Below are positions 34,734 to 44,514 of a stretch of DNA of 64,000 nt, one piece after another. The DNA is from Halomonas socia (GTDB lineage: Bacteria > Pseudomonadota > Gammaproteobacteria > Pseudomonadales > Halomonadaceae): assembly GCF_010977575.1 (NCBI RefSeq), contig NZ_CP048812.1, positions 3,286,001-3,350,000 on the forward strand, written 5' to 3'. A program made the translations under genes and the position numbers. The first letter of the stretch is position 1. Each line of letters starts with the position of its first letter. The notes below the pieces were generated by a model. That model was not told where the DNA came from. It worked only from the letters and a program-made list of their open reading frames with translations, and ran no database searches.

Positions 34734-35543
34734 TCACTCGGCGTTGGGGAAGAACAGCTGCTCGCCGTCGATGGCGTAGCCGGCGATGGCTTCCTGGCCC
34801 TGGTCAGAGACCAGCCACTGGTGCCACTGTTCGGCGAGGTCGTGCTTGAGGTGCGGGTGGCGCTCGCGGTCCAGCAGCAGGCTGCCGTACTGGTTGAACA
34901 GCGCTTCGTCGCCCTCGAACAGGATGGCGAGATCCTGGCGGTTGTCGAAGGCCAGCCAGGTGGCGCGGTCGGCGAACACGTAGGCGTCCATCCCCGCCGC
35001 GGTGTTGAGGGTCGGGCCCATGCCGCTGCCCAGCTCGCGGTACCAGCCGCCGTCGGTATCGACCCCGGCGTCTTCCCAGAAGCGCTGCTCGGCGCGGTGG
35101 GTGCCGCTGTCGTCGCCGCGGGAGGTGAAGGGCGTACCGCTGGCGGCGATGCGGCTGAAGGCGTCTAGGGCATCGTCGGCGTCGGCGATGCCGGCCGGGT
35201 CGTCGCTGGGGCCGATCAGCACGAAGTCGTTGTACATCACGTCGAGGCGCTCGCTGGCATAGCCATCGGCGACGAACTGCTCCTCGCCCTGAGTATCGTG
35301 GACCAGTAGGCTGTCGGCGTCGCCGCGGCGGGCGATCTCGAAGGCCTGGCCGGTGCCCACCGCAACCACGCGCACCTCGATACCGGTAGCCTCGCGAAAC
35401 TGCGGCACGATATCGGCGAACAGCCCCGACTGCTCGGTGGAGGTGGTCGAGGCCAGGGTAATGTAGCGCTCGTCATCGGCGGCGAGCGGCGCGGAGAGGG
35501 CGATGCTGAGAGCGAGGATCGAGAGGCGGTGGCGACGTTGCAT
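34734..35543 (-). CDS. tupA: Tungstate ABC transporter, substrate-binding protein
   Basis: A 269-residue periplasmic protein with a cleavable signal (cut near APLAADD). It has LASTTSTEQSGL and FTSRGDDSGTHRAEQ, the TupA oxyanion-binding loops that set it apart from ModA and WtpA. An AAGGAG site precedes the start. Last gene of tupBCA. Confidence 0.92.
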   Translation of the reverse strand: MQRRHRLSILALSIALSAPLAADDERYITLASTTSTEQSGLFADIVPQFREATGIEVRVVAVGTGQAFEIARRGDADSLLVHDTQGEEQFVADGYASERLDVMYNDFVLIGPSDDPAGIADADDALDAFSRIAASGTPFTSRGDDSGTHRAEQRFWEDAGVDTDGGWYRELGSGMGPTLNTAAGMDAYVFADRATWLAFDNRQDLAILFEGDEALFNQYGSLLLDRERHPHLKHDLAEQWHQWLVSDQGQEAIAGYAIDGEQLFFPNAE

Positions 35544-35580
35544 GAGAACTCCTTGTTGTCGTAGTTGCGGTGCTTTTGGA

Positions 35581-36336
35581 TTACCAGGGCAGCTCGCCGC
35601 GCACGAAGGCGGCGGCCTCGCTGCTCTGCGGGGTCGCGAAGAAGCGCTCGGCGGGGCTGTGCTCGAGCAGCCGTCCGGCGTTGAGGAACACCACGTCGTC
35701 GGCCAGGCGCCGCGCCTGATAGAGGTCGTGGGTGGTCATCACGATCTTGGTGCCGCGGTGGTGAAACTGGTTGACCGCCTCCTCGACGGCGCGGATCGCG
35801 GCGGGGTCGAGGGCCGAGGTGGGCTCGTCGAGAAACAGGATATCGGGTGCCAGCAGCCAGGCCCGAGCCAGCGCCAGGCGCTGCTGTTCGCCGCCGGACA
35901 GCACCCGCGCCGGGCGCTGGGCGAGCGTGGCCAGGCCGAAGCGTTCCAGCGCCGCCTGGGCACGGGGCTTGCGCAGGCGCCGCGGGCAGCCGCGGATCGC
36001 CAGCACATAGGTGAGGTTGGCCTGGGCGCTGCGCTTGAGCAGCACCGGGCGCTGGAAGACCATCGCCTGGCGCAGTGCCAGCGCCGGACTCAACGCTTGG
36101 TCGTTCCAGAGGATCTGCCCGGTAGTGGGTTTGAGCAGGCCGTGACAGAGGCGCATCAACAGGCTCTTGCCGGCGCCGTTGGGCCCCATGATCAGGGTGC
36201 GGCCGGCGCCCAGGCGAAGGTCGATGTCGCCCAGCAGGCGCTGGCCGCGATGGCTGAAACGCACGCCGTCGAGTGTCAGCGGCAGCATCGGTGTGGTCGT
36301 CGCCTGGGGCAGGCGGGGCTGGCTGAGGCTGCTCAT
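35581..36336 (-). CDS. tupC: Tungstate ABC transporter, ATPase
   Basis: A 251-residue ATPase: Walker A GPNGAGKSLLM, signature LSGGEQQRLALARA, Walker B LFLDEPTSALD and a late His switch (TTHDL). Its start overlaps the stop of tupB (ATGA). Powers tungstate uptake for tungsto- or molybdoenzymes. Confidence 0.92.
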   Translation of the reverse strand: MSSLSQPRLPQATTTPMLPLTLDGVRFSHRGQRLLGDIDLRLGAGRTLIMGPNGAGKSLLMRLCHGLLKPTTGQILWNDQALSPALALRQAMVFQRPVLLKRSAQANLTYVLAIRGCPRRLRKPRAQAALERFGLATLAQRPARVLSGGEQQRLALARAWLLAPDILFLDEPTSALDPAAIRAVEEAVNQFHHRGTKIVMTTHDLYQARRLADDVVFLNAGRLLEHSPAERFFATPQSSEAAAFVRGELPW

Positions 36337-37037
36337 CCCATCTGCCTCCTGGCGTGCTCGCCGAGCAGGTGTGCGGCGCCGTTGACGCAGGCCACCAGTA
36401 GTAGCAGCACCAGGCCCAGGCCGAGTGCCAGCGCCAGGTTGCCGCGGTTGGTCTCCAGGGCGATGGCGGTGGTCATCACCCGGGTCACGCCGTCAATATT
36501 GCCGCCGACGATCAACACTGCGCCGACCTCGGCGCTGGCGCGGCCAAACCCTGCCAGCACCACGGTGGTGAGGGCCACACGGGCGTCCCACAGCAGGGTC
36601 GGCATCATGCGCGGGCGGCCCAGCCCGAACGAGGCCAGCTGCTCGCGGTATTCGGCGAGCAGCGCCTCGATATGCTGTCGGGTCAGGGCGGCGACGATGG
36701 GCAGCACCAGCACCACCTGGGCGATGACCATGGCGGTGGGTGTGAACAGCAGCCCGAGGCTGCCCAGCGGCCCGGCCCGCGACAGCATCAGATAGACCAT
36801 CAGGCCAGCCACTACCGGCGGCAGCCCCATGAAGGCGTTGAGCACCACGACCACCGCACCGCGGCCGGGGAAGAGCCACAGCGCCAGCGCCGCGCCCAGC
36901 GGCAGGCCGATCATGGCGGCGATCAGCACGGCGCTCAGCGACACCTGCAGCGACAGGCTGACGATATTCAGCAGCGCCGGGTCGAGGGTAACGATCAGGG
37001 TCAGCGCGGTGGAAAAGGCGTTGTCGGCGATTGGCAT
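36333..37037 (-). CDS. tupB: Tungstate ABC transporter, permease
   Basis: A 234-residue inner-membrane permease with five to six helices and the cytoplasmic EAA-type loop around EYREQLASFGLGRPRMM. Start at 37037 chosen for its GGAG site; the frame is open further upstream into the regulatory gap. First gene of tupBCA. Confidence 0.9.
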   Translation of the reverse strand: MPIADNAFSTALTLIVTLDPALLNIVSLSLQVSLSAVLIAAMIGLPLGAALALWLFPGRGAVVVVLNAFMGLPPVVAGLMVYLMLSRAGPLGSLGLLFTPTAMVIAQVVLVLPIVAALTRQHIEALLAEYREQLASFGLGRPRMMPTLLWDARVALTTVVLAGFGRASAEVGAVLIVGGNIDGVTRVMTTAIALETNRGNLALALGLGLVLLLLVACVNGAAHLLGEHARRQMG

Positions 37038-37060
37038 TACGGGCTCCATGCAAGTCGCTG

Positions 37061-37094
37061 CATGATGTGCCGTTATGCCGTTGTATGCATCATG
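37061..37094. promoter_or_regulatory. Inverted repeat between tupB and its regulator
   Basis: CATGATG (37061-37067) and CATCATG (37088-37094) are complementary arms 20 bp apart in the 118-bp divergent gap, a candidate binding site for the adjacent regulator. Confidence 0.45.
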
Positions 37095-37155
37095 TGCTGT
37101 AATCAATGCAGTCTTACGCAGTAATTTGCCACTTGACCGCCCGACAAGGCTTGCC

Positions 37156-38040
37156 ATGACCGCCCACGCCTACCTCACCACCCGCGAGGCCGCCGATTAC
37201 CTGCGCCTCAAGGAGCGCAAGCTCTACGACCTGGTTCGCCAGAAACTGGTCCCCTGCACCCGGGTGACCGGCAAGCTGCTGTTTCCGCGCCAGGCGCTGG
37301 ACCTGTGGCTGATGAATCATCTGGAGGGCGACCAGCGTAGCCGCGAGCCGCTGGCGGCGATCCTCGCCGGCAGCCAGGACCCGCTGCTGGAGTGGGCGGT
37401 GCGCGAGTCGGGCTCGCAGCTGGCGACGCTGTGCCACGGCAGCGGCGACGGCGTGCGCCGGCTGCTGGCGGGGCAGGCGCTGGTGGCCGGCGTGCATCTG
37501 CTGGATGCCGAGAGTGGCCGCTACAATGATCCGCTGGCGCTGGGGCTAGGCGGGATGCGCGACCTGGTGGCGATCCGCTGGGCACGGCGCCGCCAGGGGC
37601 TGATGCTGGCCCCCGGCAATCCGCTGGGTATTGCCGGGCTCGCCGACCTGGCTAGGCCCCAGGTGGTGCTGGCCCATCGCCAGCCGGATGCCGGCGCCGA
37701 GCGACTCTTGACGCTGCTGCTGACGCGCGCCGGCATGCGTCTGGAGACGCTGTCGCTGAGTGCCGACGTGGCACTGAGCGAAGATGATCTGGCGTTGGCG
37801 GTGCGCCGTGGGGATGCCGATGCGGGGCTTGGGGTGGAGGCGGCGGCCCGGCGTCATGGGCTCGATTTCATCGGCCTGCACGATGAGTGCTTTGACCTGC
37901 TGATGCGCCGCCGTAGCTACTTCGAGGCGCCGCTGCAGCGGCTGATGCGCTTCGCCCGCGAGCCGCGTTGCCGGGATTGGGCGGCGCGGGCCGGAGGGTA
38001 TGACCTCGGCGAGCTGGGGGAGGTTGTCTACAACGCCTGA
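37156..38040 (+). CDS. Excisionase-type HTH regulator with substrate-binding domain
   Basis: A 294-residue protein. Residues 1-60 are a MerR/excisionase-like helix-turn-helix (LTTREAADYLRLKERKLYDLVRQ); the rest is a periplasmic-binding-like domain without signal peptide (PBP_like type), so it senses a ligand in the cytoplasm. Its divergence from tupBCA points to tungstate or molybdate as the effector. An AAGG site precedes the start at 37156. Confidence 0.85.
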   Translation: MTAHAYLTTREAADYLRLKERKLYDLVRQKLVPCTRVTGKLLFPRQALDLWLMNHLEGDQRSREPLAAILAGSQDPLLEWAVRESGSQLATLCHGSGDGVRRLLAGQALVAGVHLLDAESGRYNDPLALGLGGMRDLVAIRWARRRQGLMLAPGNPLGIAGLADLARPQVVLAHRQPDAGAERLLTLLLTRAGMRLETLSLSADVALSEDDLALAVRRGDADAGLGVEAAARRHGLDFIGLHDECFDLLMRRRSYFEAPLQRLMRFAREPRCRDWAARAGGYDLGELGEVVYNA

Positions 38041-38126
38041 GCAGCCCCAAGCGTCTTATTGTTTTCATATTCTGCCTGCTTGGCGGCGGGAGGGATCGGA
38101 TATAGTAATTAATGAACGCTGTTCGA

Positions 38127-38217
38127 GCCTGCCCGCCCATCAGAGGCGCGACCCCAAGGGGGACCGAGATGCAGGCCGAACCGGGAGCGAAGGGGATAAC
38201 GGACCGTTTCCTTATCC
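38127..38217 (+). other. Possible structured leader before the lipoprotein gene
   Basis: GCCTGC (38127) pairs with GCAGGC (38171), enclosing CCCC-AA-GGGG; then GGATAA (38194) pairs with TTATCC (38212) just before the ribosome site. I do not recognise a known riboswitch class. It could also be chance pairing in GC-rich DNA. Confidence 0.25.
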
Positions 38218-38232
38218 TCATGAGGCAAGACC

Positions 38233-38451
38233 ATGCGACTGTTACCCCTGACGATTGCTGCCGTGGCACTGACCCTGGCCGGCTGCAGCTACTCGCCGGC
38301 GCGGATCACCCCCGAACCGCTGATCGAGATCGATGGCCGCGATCATCGCCACCATCGTAGCAGCCGGCAGTCCCACCACTACTACCACTATGACGACCGT
38401 CGCCGCGGTGGTTTCTGCCCGCCGGGCCAGCGCAAGAAGGGACGCTGCTGA
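38233..38451 (+). CDS. Small His/Tyr/Arg-rich lipoprotein
   Basis: A 72-residue protein with a lipoprotein signal: basic start, hydrophobic core, lipobox LAGC with Cys at residue 18. The mature part is short and rich in His, Tyr and Arg (RHHRSSRQSHHYYHYDDRR), then GGFCPPGQRKKGRC. The His cluster suggests metal or surface binding, but no family is recognised. GAGG site upstream. Confidence 0.7.
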   Translation: MRLLPLTIAAVALTLAGCSYSPARITPEPLIEIDGRDHRHHRSSRQSHHYYHYDDRRRGGFCPPGQRKKGRC

Positions 38452-38457
38452 GCACGC

Positions 38458-39564
38458 TCAGCCTGTCGTCAGGGCTTGCTCCAGGATGGCCAGTTGGCCC
38501 GGTGCCAGGGCGTTCTCCACCGCGGTGATGCGCAGCACGTGGCCCAGCGCCGGGTCGGCGGGACGGGCGATCAGCTTGCCGGCCTCGAGCATCTCGCGAT
38601 GCACGCGCCCGGCGAGCTCGGCGCTGGGCAGGCGCAGGCCGACGAAGTTGGTGGCGCTGGGCAGCACGTCGGCGCCCAGCGCGCGGAAGTGCTCGCTGAG
38701 CCGCGCGCGACGCACGCGGACGGCGTTGACGTGGGCATCGCTCTCCTGCGGGGCATCCAGCACCACTTCGGCGGCGGCCTGGGTCAGTGTCGACACCGCA
38801 TAGTGAATCCGTACCTTCATCATCACCGCTAGGGTCTCGGGTTCGGCGATGGCGTAGCCGACCCGCAGCCCGGCCAGCCCGTGGGCCTTGGAGAGGGTGC
38901 GCAGGCGAATCACCCCGGGCAGTACGCGGCGCCCGAACTCGCCGCCGGCGTCCTCGCGGAAGTCGTAATAGGCCTCGTCGAGCAGCAGCCAGCAGTCGTC
39001 GGGCAGGGCCGCCCGCAGCGTCAGGATGGCGTCGTCACTGTGCAGGTGGCCGCTGGGGTTGTCGGGGTTGGCGAGATACACCAGCCGCGCCTGGTGATCA
39101 TGGGCGGCGCGGGCCAGGGCGTCGAGGTCGGGGGCCAGGCGGCCGGGCCCCTCGTCGTAGGGCACTTCCACCAGCCGGCAGCCCTGGCCGCGGGCAAAGT
39201 AGCCGAAGGTGGGGTAGGTGCCGGCGGTGCCCACCACGCACTCGCCGAACACCAGGGTAGCGCGCAGTGCCAGCGCGATCAGGCTGTCGGCGCCGGCGTC
39301 GACCAGCATGGCGTCCAGCGCAATGCCTTGCTGCTCGGCCAGCCGCTGGCGGATGCCCAGCGCCTCGGCGTCGCCGTAGCTGTAGACGTGCTCGGCCATG
39401 GCGTCGCCGAAGTGCTCACGCAGCGCGCGATGGGGCATGTCGAGGCCCTCGTTGGAGCCCAACTGATGAGGGATACCGCGTCCCAGGCGGCGCTCCAGCA
39501 CGCGTACGCCCGGGAAGGGGTTGTGGGGGCCGTCACCGCTGAGGTGGTCGGGAAAGCGGGGCAT
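38458..39564 (-). CDS. HisC-like PLP-dependent aminotransferase
   Basis: A 368-residue fold-type I aminotransferase. Pyridoxal phosphate Lys lies in RTLSKAHGLAGLRVGYA; NPDNPSGH and LLDEAYYDF are the other cofactor contacts. Close to histidinol-phosphate aminotransferase, but it sits last in a peptide-uptake operon with no his genes, so it probably acts on the imported compound. The start at 39564 uses GGAG. Confidence 0.87.
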   Translation of the reverse strand: MPRFPDHLSGDGPHNPFPGVRVLERRLGRGIPHQLGSNEGLDMPHRALREHFGDAMAEHVYSYGDAEALGIRQRLAEQQGIALDAMLVDAGADSLIALALRATLVFGECVVGTAGTYPTFGYFARGQGCRLVEVPYDEGPGRLAPDLDALARAAHDHQARLVYLANPDNPSGHLHSDDAILTLRAALPDDCWLLLDEAYYDFREDAGGEFGRRVLPGVIRLRTLSKAHGLAGLRVGYAIAEPETLAVMMKVRIHYAVSTLTQAAAEVVLDAPQESDAHVNAVRVRRARLSEHFRALGADVLPSATNFVGLRLPSAELAGRVHREMLEAGKLIARPADPALGHVLRITAVENALAPGQLAILEQALTTG

Positions 39565-39602
39565 GGGTGACTCCAAAAAAGCGTGATACGAGGTGGCGGT
39601 GT

Positions 39603-40991
39603 TCAGTCGTACGCCACGACCTTATGACGGTTGAGCAGCCCATGGGGATCCATGGCCTGCTTGAGGGTGCGCATCAGGGCGAGCTCTTCCCGGCTGCGTG
39701 AGAGCGGCAGGTAGTCGCGCTTCTCGAGGCCGATGCCATGCTCGGCGGAGACCGAGCCGCCTAGTGCGGCCAGGGGCGCATAGACGTGCCGCTCCACCGT
39801 GCGCCGGGTGGCCGGGTCCTGGCTGCCGACGCCCACCGAGAGGTGCAGGTTGCCGTCGCCGAGGTGGCCGAAGGTGACCACCCGGCCCTCGGGCCAGTCG
39901 CGGTGGATCGCCGCCTCGACGTTGCTGACATAGCCCTCCATCTCGGCGATCGGCAGGCTGACATCGAAGGTGAACAGCGGCGAGAGACCCTGGATCAGCC
40001 CCTCGATGTCCTCGCGGATGGCCCATAGCCCCTGGCGTTGATTGTCGGAGTGGGTCAGCACCGCATCGCTGATCAATTCCTGCTTGAGGGCCGTTTCCAG
40101 GGCCTGGGCGAACTGCGCGGCGTGGCTGTCGGGGTCACTGCCCAGCGACTCGACGATGGCATAGAAAGGTGCATCCGGTGCCAGCGGCGGCACGTGGCGC
40201 TGGCTCTCCACGGTCAGCAGTCGGTAGTGGCTCTGCCACATCGCCTCGAAGGCAGCGAGGCTGCCGCCCAGGGCACGGCCGAGGTGGCCGAGCAGCGCGG
40301 TCAGCGCGGAAAAGTTGGGGCAGGCGACCAGCGCGGTCTGCACGGCAGGCGTGGGCGGCTGCAGGCGCAGCACGGCACGCGTGACGATACCCAGGGTGCC
40401 CTCGCTGCCGATGAACAGCTGCTTGAGGTCGTAGCCGGCGTTGTTCTTGAGCATGTGGTTCATCGAGCTGACCACGCTGCCGTCGGCGAGTACCGCCTCC
40501 AGCCCCAGCACCTGCTGGCGCATCATGCCGTAGCGGATCACACGGATGCCGCCGGCGTTGGTGGCGATATTGCCGCCGATGGTGCAACTGCCGCGGGCGC
40601 CGAGGTCGAGAGCGAACTGCAGGCCGGCCTCTTCGGCGACCTCCTGGACGCGCTGCAGCGGTGCGCCGGCCTGAGCGGTGAGCGTCGCGCCCACCGGGTC
40701 GAGGGCCTCGATGGCGGCCATGCGCTCCAGCGAGATGACCAGCTCATCGTCGCCGGCCTCGGCGCCGTGTACCAGGCCGGTCAGGCCGCCATGGGTGACC
40801 ACCGGCTGGCGCGCCGCGTGGCAGGCGCGCATGACCGCGGCGACTTCCTCGGTGCTGGCCGGGCGCACGATGGCCGCCGCCTGGCAGGGGGCGCCGGTCA
40901 TCCAGTCCACCGCGCGACCGGTGACCGCTTCGCCGGTCAGCACATGAGCGTCGCCGACGATGGCGGCGATCTTCTCCAGCAGTGCGTGCAT
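39603..40991 (-). CDS. FAD-linked oxidoreductase, GlcD/D-lactate dehydrogenase type
   Basis: A 462-residue protein with a PP-loop FAD domain (GGLTGLVHGAE, GARGSCTIGGNIATNAGG) and a C-terminal FAD-oxidase domain ending SAEHGIGLEKRDYL. Family members oxidise D-2-hydroxyacids such as D-lactate, glycolate or D-2-hydroxyglutarate. The start at 40991 follows AAGGAG. Operon position suggests work on the imported substrate. Confidence 0.87.
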   Translation of the reverse strand: MHALLEKIAAIVGDAHVLTGEAVTGRAVDWMTGAPCQAAAIVRPASTEEVAAVMRACHAARQPVVTHGGLTGLVHGAEAGDDELVISLERMAAIEALDPVGATLTAQAGAPLQRVQEVAEEAGLQFALDLGARGSCTIGGNIATNAGGIRVIRYGMMRQQVLGLEAVLADGSVVSSMNHMLKNNAGYDLKQLFIGSEGTLGIVTRAVLRLQPPTPAVQTALVACPNFSALTALLGHLGRALGGSLAAFEAMWQSHYRLLTVESQRHVPPLAPDAPFYAIVESLGSDPDSHAAQFAQALETALKQELISDAVLTHSDNQRQGLWAIREDIEGLIQGLSPLFTFDVSLPIAEMEGYVSNVEAAIHRDWPEGRVVTFGHLGDGNLHLSVGVGSQDPATRRTVERHVYAPLAALGGSVSAEHGIGLEKRDYLPLSRSREELALMRTLKQAMDPHGLLNRHKVVAYD

Positions 40992-41014
40992 TGCGTCTCC
41001 TTGCGATAGTCGAT

Positions 41015-42640
41015 TCACGCGTCGGCCAGCGCCTGTTCGCGGCCGGGAATGGCGTCCAGCAGTTCGCGAGTGTAAGCCTCACGAGGCGCCAGGAACACCT
41101 CCCGGGCCGGACCCTGCTCGACGATACGGCCGTGCTGCATGACGACGATGTGGTCGCAGATCTGTGCCGCCACCCGCAGGTCATGGGTGATGAACAGCAG
41201 CGATAGCGAGAGCTTCTGCTTGAGTTCTTCCAGTAGCTCGAGGATCTGGGCCTGGATCGATACGTCCAGCGCCGAGACCGCTTCGTCGGCGACGATCAGC
41301 TCGGGCTGCATGGCCAACGCCCGTGCGATGCCGATGCGTTGGCGCTGGCCGCCGGAGAACTCGTGGGGGTAGCGGTCGTCGGTGCCCTCGAGCCCCACCA
41401 GCGCCAGCAGCTCCTTGGCCTTGGCCATGGCCTGGCCCTTGGACGTGCCGTTGGCGATGGGCCCCTGGGCGATGGAGTAGCCGACCCGATGGCGTGGGTT
41501 GAGCGAGGCATAGGGGTCCTGGAAGATCATCTGCACGCGGTGGCGCTCGCGGCGCAGCGCCTCGCCCTGCAGGTGCATGAAATCGGTGCCGGAGAGGCTT
41601 AGGGTGCCGCTGTCCGGACGCTCCAGGCGCACTACGCAGCGCCCCAGGGTCGACTTGCCGGAGCCCGACTCGCCGACGATGCCGATGGTTTCTCCCTTGA
41701 CCAGCGAGAAGGAGACATCTTGCAGGGCGTGTACCTCGCGGGCCGGCTTGAATAGCCCGCCCCGCGAGCGGAACACTTTGTTGAGCCCTACCACCTCGAG
41801 CAGTGGCGTATCGGTCTCGGCGCCGCGCGCCTCGGGAATCACGTCGCTGGGAATCGCCTCGATCAGCGCCCGGGTATAGTCGTGGGAGGGGTGCTTGAGC
41901 ACCGCCTCGGCTTCGCCGAGTTCGACGATCTGGCCGTAGCGCATCACGCAGACCCGGTTGGCGATCTCGGCGACTACCCCGAAGTCGTGGGTGATGAACA
42001 TCACCGCCATGCCGCGACGCTGCTGCAAGTCGCGGATCAGTTCGAGGATCTGAGCCTGGGTGGTGACGTCGAGCGCCGTGGTCGGCTCATCGGCGATCAG
42101 CAGTTCCGGCTCCAGGGCCAGCGCCATGGCGATCATCACCCGCTGGCGCTGGCCGCCGGAAAGCTGGAAGGGGTAGGCGCGAATCGCCTTGTCAGGATCC
42201 GGGATGCCGACCTCGGTGAGCAGTGCCAGCGCCCTCTGCTGGCGCTCGCGGGTATTGAACTGGCCGTGGGCCTCGAATACCTCGCTGATCTGGGCACCGA
42301 CCCGCATCAATGGATTGAGTGCGGTCATCGGCTCCTGGAAAATCATGCCGATGCGCAGTCCGCGCAAGGTGCGGTGCTGCTTTTCGCTGAGTTGCAACAG
42401 GTCCTGGCCGTCGAAGATCGCCTCGCCGCCGCTGGTGTAGACGCCCTTGGGCAGCAGGCCCATGACCGCGTTGGCGGCCATCGACTTGCCGGAGCCGGAT
42501 TCGCCCACCACGCACAGGATCTCGCCGCGAAACACGTCGTAGCTGACGTCCTCCACGGCCAGGGCGCGGTCGGCGCCCTTGGGCAGCGCGATGCTGACAT
42601 GGCGCAGGCTGAGCAGGGGCGTCGCTTGGCTATCGGTCAT
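41015..42640 (-). CDS. Peptide/nickel-type ABC transporter, fused double ATPase
   Basis: A 541-residue protein holding two ATPase units in one chain (DppD- and DppF-like). Unit 1: [40 protein letters not shown]. Unit 2: [39 protein letters not shown]. Start at 42640 with GAGGGG. Operates with the two permeases and binding protein encoded upstream. Confidence 0.92.
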   Translation of the reverse strand: MTDSQATPLLSLRHVSIALPKGADRALAVEDVSYDVFRGEILCVVGESGSGKSMAANAVMGLLPKGVYTSGGEAIFDGQDLLQLSEKQHRTLRGLRIGMIFQEPMTALNPLMRVGAQISEVFEAHGQFNTRERQQRALALLTEVGIPDPDKAIRAYPFQLSGGQRQRVMIAMALALEPELLIADEPTTALDVTTQAQILELIRDLQQRRGMAVMFITHDFGVVAEIANRVCVMRYGQIVELGEAEAVLKHPSHDYTRALIEAIPSDVIPEARGAETDTPLLEVVGLNKVFRSRGGLFKPAREVHALQDVSFSLVKGETIGIVGESGSGKSTLGRCVVRLERPDSGTLSLSGTDFMHLQGEALRRERHRVQMIFQDPYASLNPRHRVGYSIAQGPIANGTSKGQAMAKAKELLALVGLEGTDDRYPHEFSGGQRQRIGIARALAMQPELIVADEAVSALDVSIQAQILELLEELKQKLSLSLLFITHDLRVAAQICDHIVVMQHGRIVEQGPAREVFLAPREAYTRELLDAIPGREQALADA

Positions 42641-42651
42641 GTCGTTTCCCC

Positions 42652-43488
42652 TCAGGAGCGCTCGCGGGCGAGTTTCGGGTTCAAGGCGTCGTCGAGGCCT
42701 TCGCCCACCAGATTGAGGGCCAGTACGGTGAGCAGGATCGCCACGCCGGGGAAGAAGCTCAGCCACCAGGCCTGGCGGATCACGGTGCGCGCCGCGCCGA
42801 TCATGTAGCCCCATGACATCACGTTGGGATCCCCCAGGCCCAGGAAGGAGAGGGCGGACTCCAGCAGGATGGCGGTGGCGACCATCAGCGAGGCCAGCAC
42901 GATGATCGGCGACAGGGTGTTGGGCAGGATCTGGCGCAGGATGATGGTGGTGTTGGACTGGCCGACCAGGCGCGCCGCCTCGACGTACTCGCGGTTGCGC
43001 AGCGACAGGAACTCGGCGCGCACCAGGCGCGCCACCGGGGGCCAGCTGACGATGGCGATGGCCAGCACGATGGAGGTGATGCTGGGCTGCATGATGGCCA
43101 CCAGCACGATTGCCAGGGCGAAGTTGGGAATGGTCTGGAAGAACTCGGTAAAGCGCATCAGGGCGTCGTCGATCAGGCCACCGTAGTAGCCGGCGATGGC
43201 GCCCAGCGGTACGCCGATGGCCAGTGCCACCGTGGTCGAGACCAGGCCGATCAGCAGCGACACCCAGGCGCCGTGCATCAGCCCCGCGGCCACGTTGCGG
43301 CCCATGGTATCGGTGCCGAGCGGAAAGCCGTCGACCTCCATGGGTGGCAGGAAGGGGCGCTGCACCATGCGCCAGGGCGACTCGGGAAATAGCAGCGGAG
43401 CAAGGATCGCCATGGCGATGATCGTGAGGAGAATGATCAGCCCGATCAGGGCGCCGCGGTTCTGGGCAAAGCGGGCGAAGAAGCTCAT
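42652..43488 (-). CDS. Peptide-type ABC transporter permease (DppC-like)
   Basis: A 278-residue inner-membrane protein with six predicted helices, an N-terminal OppC-type region (GTDTMGRN) and the EAA loop EYVEAARLVGQSN. The ATG at 43488 has AAGGAGG and overlaps the stop of the partner permease. The open frame extends further upstream but that part is antisense shadow of the other permease. Confidence 0.92.
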   Translation of the reverse strand: MSFFARFAQNRGALIGLIILLTIIAMAILAPLLFPESPWRMVQRPFLPPMEVDGFPLGTDTMGRNVAAGLMHGAWVSLLIGLVSTTVALAIGVPLGAIAGYYGGLIDDALMRFTEFFQTIPNFALAIVLVAIMQPSITSIVLAIAIVSWPPVARLVRAEFLSLRNREYVEAARLVGQSNTTIILRQILPNTLSPIIVLASLMVATAILLESALSFLGLGDPNVMSWGYMIGAARTVIRQAWWLSFFPGVAILLTVLALNLVGEGLDDALNPKLARERS

Positions 43489-44462
43489 GAGCCCTCCTTG
43501 ATGCGCGGGTCGGCCAGCCCGTAGACGAGGTCGGTGATGATGTTGAACAGGATCACCAGGGCCGCCGAGAAGAAGAAGATGCCCAGCAGCAGGTTGTAGT
43601 CGCGCTGCTGCAGCGCCTCGAACATCAGTCGGCCGATGCCGGGCCAGGCGAACACCGTCTCGGTGAGGATGGCACCGCCGACCATCTGGCCTGCCTGCAG
43701 GCCGGCCAGGGTGATGATCGGCAGCAGCGCGTTGCGCAGGATGTGGCGTCGCTGGATGACGCTGTTCTTGAGCCCCTTGGCGCGGGCGGTCTTGACGAAG
43801 TCCTGCTGGCTGGCCTCGAGCATCGAGGCGCGGGTCATGCGGGTGTAGATGGCCATGAAGAATAGCGCCAGGGTGGAGGCCGGCAGGATCAGGTGTTTGC
43901 CCACATCGAGGACCAGGGCCAGGCTGGTGTGGCCGGCACCCACGGTGTACATGCCGTAGGCGGGCAGCAGGTCCAGGTAGACGGAGAACAGCACCACCGA
44001 CATCAGTGCGACCCAGAACAGCGGCGTGGCGTAGAACAGCAGCGCCAGGGCCATGATGATCGAGCCGGAGGCCTTCTTGGCCCGGGCAGCGGCCAGCGAG
44101 CCGGCGACGATGCCCAGTACCAGGGAGAGCACGAAGGCGGTGCCGGTGAGCAGCAGGGTAGCCGGCAGGCGCGCCAGAATCAGGTCGAGGACCGGCATCT
44201 GCTGGCGGTAGGAGAAGCCGAAGTCGAGCATGGCGACGCCGGAGACGTAGCGCCACAGCTGCACGTAGAGGGGCTGGTCTAGGCCGAAGCGTTCGCGCAG
44301 CTGACGCAGGAATTCCTCGTCGGTGGCGCCGGCCTCACCGGCCAGGATGGCCGCGGGGTCGCCGGGGGCGAGCTGGATCAACACGAAGTTGAAGATGATG
44401 ATCATGAACAGCACGACCACGGCCTTCAACAGCCGCATCAGGATCAAGCGGACATAGAGCAT
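43485..44462 (-). CDS. Peptide-type ABC transporter permease (DppB-like)
   Basis: A 325-residue inner-membrane protein: an N-terminal helix, a periplasmic loop with FGLDQPLYVQLWRYV, and an EAA loop (QDFVKTARAKGLKNSVIQRRH). Second gene of the operon, preceded by a hairpin after the binding-protein gene. Confidence 0.92.
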   Translation of the reverse strand: MLYVRLILMRLLKAVVVLFMIIIFNFVLIQLAPGDPAAILAGEAGATDEEFLRQLRERFGLDQPLYVQLWRYVSGVAMLDFGFSYRQQMPVLDLILARLPATLLLTGTAFVLSLVLGIVAGSLAAARAKKASGSIIMALALLFYATPLFWVALMSVVLFSVYLDLLPAYGMYTVGAGHTSLALVLDVGKHLILPASTLALFFMAIYTRMTRASMLEASQQDFVKTARAKGLKNSVIQRRHILRNALLPIITLAGLQAGQMVGGAILTETVFAWPGIGRLMFEALQQRDYNLLLGIFFFSAALVILFNIITDLVYGLADPRIKEGS

Positions 44463-44483
44463 GGGAGGGTCTCTGCAAGCGAG

Positions 44484-44505
44484 GAGGCGGCCCGAAGGCC
44501 GCCTC
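44484..44505 (-). terminator. Intercistronic hairpin in the peptide-transport operon
   Basis: GAGGCGGCC-CGAA-GGCCGCCTC is a 9-bp stem with a stable tetraloop and no T-run, located between the binding-protein and permease genes. Such hairpins usually protect the upstream message so more binding protein than permease is made. Confidence 0.6.
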
Positions 44506-44514
44506 GATCAGGGG

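Noticed and set aside
43489-44256. N-terminal extension of the DppC-like permease
   Set aside because: The extension is an alternative frame of the DppB-like gene; the ATG at 43488 has a strong ribosome site and gives the normal family length.
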